Shown here one piece after another: positions 27,218 to 32,525 of a stretch of DNA of 32,525 bases; within the stretch, counting starts at the first letter, position 1; every line of letters starts with the position of its first letter. This stretch comes from Patescibacteria group bacterium. GTDB lineage: Bacteria; Patescibacteriota; Patescibacteriia; UBA1558; GWA2-36-10. The position numbers were made by a program, and so were the translations under genes. Under the pieces are notes generated by a model. It was not told where the DNA came from. It searched no databases and saw nothing but the letters and a program-made list of their open reading frames with translations. The stretch covers positions 1 through 32,525 of the forward strand of contig JAQUKX010000009.1 of the NCBI GenBank assembly GCA_028718865.1, read 5' to 3'.

Positions 27218-28339
27218 ATGAATATAGCAGTTGACATCAGAGCTTTGAACAACAAAAAGCTTACCGGCATAGGCAAGTATATTTTTTATGCTCTGGAGTA
27301 TATCCTTGAAAATGATAAAAAAAACAAATATTATCTTTTCAGCTCCGGTCGCAAGCCTTTGAGCAAAGAGCAGCTGCCTAGTACTGGTAATTTTGAGTAT
27401 ATCCATATTAAAGTTCCCAACAAAGTGCTTAATTTTGCTCTCTGGGCCAATTGGCTGAAGCTGGACAAATTATTACCTGCTCAAATTGACCTTTTTTGGC
27501 TACCCAATCTTAATTTTGCCCGTTTCAGCCAAGGGGTTGATTATGTTTTGACTGTCCATGACCTTTCTTTTTTACACAGTCGCGAGTTTTATTCTCTCAA
27601 GCGGCGCTGGTGGCATAAGTTGATAGATGTGCCTTATTTGCTGACCAGAGCTCGCCAAGTGATAGCGGTTTCTTATAATACCAAAAGAGATATTTTGCGC
27701 TTTTTCCCTTTGGATGAAAAAAAGATAAAAATAATTAACCCCGGCATCTATAATCAAAAAATAGAAGCCAGCCGCGTTAGAGAAATTTTGGTTCAATATA
27801 ATCTTGATAAAAAATATTTTTTATATTTAGGAACCCTGGAGCCGAGAAAAAATATTTTGAGCATTGTTAAGGCTTTTGATCACTTCCATCGAGATTATCC
27901 TGATTATCAGTTATTGATAGTCGGCGGCAAAGGATGGATCTATAATCGTCTGTTGCGTTTGATCAAGAAAAAAGATTATGTCCGCTATCTGGGTTATGTA
28001 GACGGTGAACAGAAAGACGCTCTTTACAGCCTTTGCCAAGCTTTTATCTGGCCGTCTTTTTACGAGGGCTATGGCTTCCCGCCTTTGGAAGCTTTGGCTC
28101 ATGGCAAGCCACTGATAGTGAGCTATAAGACTTCTTTGCCGGAAACTTTGAAAACAGCAGCCATTTATGTGGATCCTTATAATATATCTGATATTTATCA
28201 GGCAATGATTAGCTTGGAAAAAGATCAGCTTTTGACCCAAGAACTAAAGCAGAGAGCGCGAGAATTTGCTTTGCCCTCTTGGAGAAGGCAAAGTCGTGAG
28301 ATCATAGATTGTCTGATGACTAAAACAATACCAAAGTGA
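27218..28339 (+). CDS. GT4-family glycosyltransferase
   Basis: MNIAVDIRALNNKKLTGIGKYIF, YLGTLEPRKNILSIVKAF, PSFYEGYGFPPLEALAHGKPLIVS. Start 27218 preferred over 27056. Confidence 0.92.
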   Translation: MNIAVDIRALNNKKLTGIGKYIFYALEYILENDKKNKYYLFSSGRKPLSKEQLPSTGNFEYIHIKVPNKVLNFALWANWLKLDKLLPAQIDLFWLPNLNFARFSQGVDYVLTVHDLSFLHSREFYSLKRRWWHKLIDVPYLLTRARQVIAVSYNTKRDILRFFPLDEKKIKIINPGIYNQKIEASRVREILVQYNLDKKYFLYLGTLEPRKNILSIVKAFDHFHRDYPDYQLLIVGGKGWIYNRLLRLIKKKDYVRYLGYVDGEQKDALYSLCQAFIWPSFYEGYGFPPLEALAHGKPLIVSYKTSLPETLKTAAIYVDPYNISDIYQAMISLEKDQLLTQELKQRAREFALPSWRRQSREIIDCLMTKTIPK

Positions 28340-29433
28340 AAATAGCCATTGATTTGAGAATTTTCGGTACTGAGCCGGGCGGCATAGGCCGCTATAACCA
28401 GAAGCTTTTGGAAGAATTGATAAAAATTGATTCCCAAAATTTTTATTTTTTGATTTTTAGGAAAAAGCCGGAGATAGAGTTGCCCAAAAATTTTCAAATT
28501 ATTTTATGCGATTGTACTTGGTATTCTTTTAAAGAGCAGTTGATTTTACCTTGGCTGCTTTATTGGCGGCGCTTGGATTTGGTGCATTTTACCCATTTCA
28601 ATGTGCCGGTTTTATATCGTAAAAAATTTGTAGTCACTGTTCATGATTTGATTATGACCAGATTTCCCAGCCGTCGGGCTAGTACGCTCAATAGTTGGGC
28701 TTTTGGCCTGAAGTATTTTTTTTATCGCCGGGTGATTGCTTATGCTGTAAAAAAAGCAAAAAAGATAATTGCGGTCTCCCAATTCGGCGCCGCGGACATC
28801 AAAGAATATTTTCAGCTGTCAGATAAGGCGGTCAAAAAAATAAAAGTGGTTTATGAAGGCGTCAGTTCATTGACGGCCGCGGCGCCTGACAGTAGCAGCG
28901 CTAGACTGGCTTGGCCGGAAAAATATTTTTTATATGTAGGCAATGCTTATCCCCATAAAAATCTAGAATTTTTAATCAAGGCCTTTGCTGTTTTTAGAAA
29001 AAATCATCCGGATTATCATCTAGTATTGGTCGGTAAAAAAAATTATTTTTACGAGCGTTTGGAAAAAGAAGCTAATTGTCCGCAAGTTATTTTTGCTGGC
29101 TATCTCAGCGATCAGGAATTGCTGGCGGCTTATCATCAAGCGCAAGCCTATGTTTTTCCTTCTTTGTTTGAAGGCTTTGGTTTACCGCCTTTGGAAGCCA
29201 TGTCTCAATCACTGCCGGTTTTGTCTAGTCAAGCAAGCTGTTTGCCGGAAATACTGGGAGAGGCAGCGCTTTATTTTGACCCCAAAAATCAAGCTGATTT
29301 AATCCAAAAGATGGAGGAGATAATAAGCAATGGTGATCTGCGTGATTTTTTGGTGCAAAAAGGACAAGAGCAAATTAAAAAATACTCTTGGGAAAAAATG
29401 AGCAAAGAGATTTTGGAAATTTATCAGAGTTAA
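28336..29433 (+). CDS. GT4-family glycosyltransferase (GTG start)
   Basis: KIAIDLRIFGTEPGGIGRYNQKL, YVGNAYPHKNLEFLIKAF, PSLFEGFGLPPLEAMSQSLPVLSS; GTGA overlap. Confidence 0.92.
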   Translation: MKIAIDLRIFGTEPGGIGRYNQKLLEELIKIDSQNFYFLIFRKKPEIELPKNFQIILCDCTWYSFKEQLILPWLLYWRRLDLVHFTHFNVPVLYRKKFVVTVHDLIMTRFPSRRASTLNSWAFGLKYFFYRRVIAYAVKKAKKIIAVSQFGAADIKEYFQLSDKAVKKIKVVYEGVSSLTAAAPDSSSARLAWPEKYFLYVGNAYPHKNLEFLIKAFAVFRKNHPDYHLVLVGKKNYFYERLEKEANCPQVIFAGYLSDQELLAAYHQAQAYVFPSLFEGFGLPPLEAMSQSLPVLSSQASCLPEILGEAALYFDPKNQADLIQKMEEIISNGDLRDFLVQKGQEQIKKYSWEKMSKEILEIYQS

Positions 29434-29438
29434 AAATT

Positions 29439-29466
29439 TTGTTCTCAAGCCAAAATCTGGTATAAT
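29439..29466 (+). promoter_or_regulatory. Extended -10 promoter TTGTTC-N16-TATAAT with TGG upstream of -10
   Basis: TTGTTC 29439-29444, TGG 29458-29460, TATAAT 29461-29466, upstream of the 29496 start. Confidence 0.5.
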
Positions 29467-29495
29467 ATACACAGCAATTTTTTGCTTGATAATTT

Positions 29496-32018
29496 ATGAC
29501 GCCTAGGCAGAAAAAAAATCCTAAAATCACTTCCAATAATATATTGGAAATCAAAACTAGCTTGTTAAATGATCTGGATCAATTTTTGATTGATGAAAAT
29601 ATTGATCATGGCCAGCGCCAAGAGCAAAAACAAAAAGCTTTAGCTGAGCTGGACAAGCTCATTCGTCAGGAATTGCCCTACAACAGTATTTTGTCAACCA
29701 TAAAAAAAGACAGTCAAAAAGATATCCAAGAAAAATCAGCGCCTTTATCGGCAAAAACAAGCGAAGAGAGCAGGAGTGATGATTTTCCGCCTTTGCGCTC
29801 ATCTCATATTCTTGATTTGCGGCCTTTGACTTCCAGCGGCAAAAAAACAAAAAGCAACCTGGAAGATGGTTATAGGAATTTTAAGGAAAAAATAAAAGTT
29901 AGCTTAAAAAAGGCTAATTCAGAAAAAAATAAAACTTCGGCCAAAACAAGTCCTGTCTCGTCGCCAAAGATAAAAACTCGCCAGAATTTGAGCCCAAAAA
30001 TAAATATCCCCGCAATATTTAATTCTCTTAATTGGCGGCCAGCTTTTAGCAAGGGCATAACTTTTGCTTTGATAGTTTTATTGCTTTTGGCTCCTATCAG
30101 AGCTTTGGTTTTTCTCAACAATTTTCAGGCCGATAAACTAAAATTGTTTGATTTTGGCTGGCAGGGAATCTTGGATTTTCAATCGGGCGCTATTTCAGCT
30201 TCAGAGCATTCTTATGATACGGCGCAAGCGGATTTTGAGAGGGCTTTGGTCAATTTTCAGCAGGCGCAAGAGATATTATCTCAATATAACCAAAATCTTT
30301 TGAGCGCGGCTTCTTATATTCCGGTGCTGGGCCGGCCTTTTTCTTTGAGTCAGGATCTTTTGGAAGTAGCGGCCAGCTTGTCAGAAGCAGCCGGCATCCT
30401 CAATGAGCAGGCGACTATTGGCGCCAATCCCACGGAGTATATTTATGTTGCTCATAGGCAGATAAAAACATCTTTGCCTCATCTGGAAAGAGCCAATAAA
30501 AAACTTCAAGGCAGTTCTTTGGTTCTTTTGCCGCCGGAATTGAAGCCTTATTTTGAAGAATTAAAAATGTATTTGCCTCTGGCTTTGGACAATTTTTATA
30601 CTTTGGAAGACATTTTTTCCGTACTTTTGGGGGTTTTGGGTCATGAGAGTCAGCAAAGATATCTTTTCCTTTTCCAAAACAACAATGAGCTTAGAGCTAG
30701 TGGCGGATTTATCGGCAGTATTGCTATTTTTGATATTTATCAGGGCAAGGTAAACAAATTGGAGGTCCCTCGCGGCGGAACTTATGATCTGGCTTACGGG
30801 CAAAAAATAAATCTGAAAGCGCCTGATGCTTTGTCACTGATTAATTCCAATTTTAACATTTGGGATGCCAATTGGTGGTATGATTTTCCTACTTCGGCCA
30901 AAAAAATAATCTGGTTTTATCAAAACGGCGGCGGTTCTTCCTTAGATGGCGTAGTAGCGATAAATGCCACTTTGTTGGGTGAGTTGATAAAAATAGTCGG
31001 GCCAGTCAGTTTGAATAATGATAATTATGCTATAGAGATAAATGCTGATAATTTTTTGGCCGTATTGCAAGAAGAGGTGGAGCTCAATTACGATCCGGAA
31101 ATAAATGAGCCAAAAGGAGTGATAGCTGATTTGGCTCCTTTGGTTTTGGAAAAAATCTTGCAAACAGATGATCATCGCTCCTTGGTGTCAGTTTTAACTA
31201 GGAGCCTGTCCAATAAAGATATACAGCTTTATCTAAGCGATGAAAAATTACAAAAAAAATTAGAAAACTATGGCTGGACGGGCGCAGCCGAGAGCAATAA
31301 TCGCGATTATTTGGCCGTAATTTCTACCAATATCGGCGGCGGCAAGACAGATTTGGACATTAGTCAGACCATAGATCATCAGGTAGAAATAAGGCCCAAC
31401 GGCGAAATTATAAATACTTTGAGAATAACTAGGACAAATCATGGTCCAGAAGAAAATATCTTTGCCGGCATAGACGGTGGCAATGTTGCTTATTTGCGTA
31501 TTTATACTCCTTTGGGTTCGCAATTTATGGAAGCGCGCGGTTTTGACAAGCTGCCCGGTAATTATTTCCGAGGCGACCCCTTTGCGCGATATGACAGCGA
31601 TGTTTTGAAGGAAGAAAATAAAAAAGTGATAGACAGTAGTTCGGGCATGGAAATATACGAGAGTCTTGGCAAAACAGTTTTTGCCGACTGGATGACGCTG
31701 CAGCCCGGGCAGTCGAAAACAGTTTTGTTAAAATACAAATTGCCTTTTAAATTTAATTTTTCCGACCCTTTGGTCAATAATTGGTGGGACAAGTTGTTTA
31801 AAAAAGATTTGCTCTTGAACAATTACAGTCTCTTGCTTCAGTCTCAATCCGGTCAGAAAAATACGGTTTTCCATTCTTCTGTTTTGTTGCCCGAGGAAAG
31901 TCGCGTGGTTTTCAAAAACGCCACTGATATTAATAGTCTCAAAGTCGCCGACCAACTGGTGGCTTATGACAGCGAGCTGGAAAGAGATCATTATTTTGGA
32001 TTTATATTGGTAAAATAA
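29496..32018 (+). CDS. DUF4012-like membrane-anchored surface protein (840 aa)
   Basis: Charged cytoplasmic-like N-terminus, one TM, then QRYLFLFQNNNELRASGGFIGSIAIFDIYQGKV typical of DUF4012 proteins. Confidence 0.8.
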   Translation: MTPRQKKNPKITSNNILEIKTSLLNDLDQFLIDENIDHGQRQEQKQKALAELDKLIRQELPYNSILSTIKKDSQKDIQEKSAPLSAKTSEESRSDDFPPLRSSHILDLRPLTSSGKKTKSNLEDGYRNFKEKIKVSLKKANSEKNKTSAKTSPVSSPKIKTRQNLSPKINIPAIFNSLNWRPAFSKGITFALIVLLLLAPIRALVFLNNFQADKLKLFDFGWQGILDFQSGAISASEHSYDTAQADFERALVNFQQAQEILSQYNQNLLSAASYIPVLGRPFSLSQDLLEVAASLSEAAGILNEQATIGANPTEYIYVAHRQIKTSLPHLERANKKLQGSSLVLLPPELKPYFEELKMYLPLALDNFYTLEDIFSVLLGVLGHESQQRYLFLFQNNNELRASGGFIGSIAIFDIYQGKVNKLEVPRGGTYDLAYGQKINLKAPDALSLINSNFNIWDANWWYDFPTSAKKIIWFYQNGGGSSLDGVVAINATLLGELIKIVGPVSLNNDNYAIEINADNFLAVLQEEVELNYDPEINEPKGVIADLAPLVLEKILQTDDHRSLVSVLTRSLSNKDIQLYLSDEKLQKKLENYGWTGAAESNNRDYLAVISTNIGGGKTDLDISQTIDHQVEIRPNGEIINTLRITRTNHGPEENIFAGIDGGNVAYLRIYTPLGSQFMEARGFDKLPGNYFRGDPFARYDSDVLKEENKKVIDSSSGMEIYESLGKTVFADWMTLQPGQSKTVLLKYKLPFKFNFSDPLVNNWWDKLFKKDLLLNNYSLLLQSQSGQKNTVFHSSVLLPEESRVVFKNATDINSLKVADQLVAYDSELERDHYFGFILVK

Positions 32019-32525
32019 ATGTGGCAGAAGCTTTGGCATAAAATGGACAATTCAATAACCGGAGGCGCCTTGATGATAGCCTTTTTTTCTTTTTCTTCAA
32101 AATTATTGGGCTTGTTGCGAGAAAGATTGATTGCCCATAATTTTGGCGCCAGCCAAATATCGGATATTTATTACGCCTCTTTTCGCCTGCCGGATTTAAT
32201 TTTTAATACTTTGGTTTTAGGAGCATTGAGCGCGGCTTTCATACCGGTTTTTCAAAAGATCTGGCATCAGGACAAAAAAGAAGCTTTGCGCTTGGCTAAT
32301 TCGGTTTTGAATTGTCTGCTATTGGTAATTGGCGTCTTGTTGATATTGGCTTTTATTTTTAGTCCGCAAATTATGCGCTTAATTACCCCTGGATTCGAGG
32401 ATTGGCAAATGGAGCTGACAGTGAGCTTGAGCCGCATTATGCTAGTGGCGGTTATATTTTTTGTGGCTTCCAATTTAATAGGCGGCGTACTCAATTCCTG
32501 GAAGAAATTTTTTAGTTTTTCTCTG
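32019..32525 (+). CDS. murJ: Lipid II flippase MurJ (MviN), 3' truncated by window edge
   Basis: Frame open from ATG at 32019: NSITGGALMIAFFSFSSKLLGLLRERLIAHNFGASQISDIYYASFRLPDLIFNTLVLGALSAAFIPVF. Not in ORF track because it lacks a stop in the window. Confidence 0.9.
   Translation, partial: MWQKLWHKMDNSITGGALMIAFFSFSSKLLGLLRERLIAHNFGASQISDIYYASFRLPDLIFNTLVLGALSAAFIPVFQKIWHQDKKEALRLANSVLNCLLLVIGVLLILAFIFSPQIMRLITPGFEDWQMELTVSLSRIMLVAVIFFVASNLIGGVLNSWKKFFSFSL

Noticed and set aside
3796-32525. Possible alternative genetic code (UGA recoding, known in some CPR lineages)
   Set aside because: TGA is used as the terminal stop of several well-supported genes (for example at 5854 and 7134) and core genes translate normally with the standard bacterial code.

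Overview
The window has two visibly different parts. (A) About 1-3600 is relatively GC-rich and mostly on the minus strand, and its minus-strand genes are preceded by Shine-Dalgarno (SD) motifs. It holds the 3' end of a beta-propeller protein with a T9SS-type C-terminal sorting domain, a tRNA-Gln(TTG) unit, a secreted peptide, a lipoprotein, a six-bladed-propeller-like protein, a 21-aa microprotein missed by the ORF track, and a degenerate receiver protein. (B) About 3796-32525 is AT-rich, entirely on the plus strand, densely packed and mostly without SD motifs, resembling Patescibacteria/CPR gene organisation (inference). It encodes a TrmH/SpoU methyltransferase, PfkB kinase, PduL-AckA, RecJ, RNase H, DNA polymerase III delta', RRF, RseP, ProS, MreB-MreC-MreD-PBP2-GreA-MreB2, RNase P RNA, a polyprenyl sugar transferase with four GT4 glycosyltransferases, a DUF4012-like protein and the start of MurJ. 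The strongest structural signals are: (1) a 27-bp tandem repeat downstream of tRNA-Gln in which every unit repeats the last 7 nt of the tRNA (CGAGCCA, including CCA), lying between the tRNA and its terminator and so probably transcribed as a trailer; (2) a strand, composition and SD discontinuity near 3.6-3.8 kb (horizontal island or assembly chimera); (3) a two-gene unit pairing a receiver with Glu at the phospho-Asp position and a 21-aa membrane microprotein; (4) matching leaderless-type promoters 7 nt upstream of ATG at 3796 and 24698. No CRISPR array, transposase or recognisable defence system was seen.
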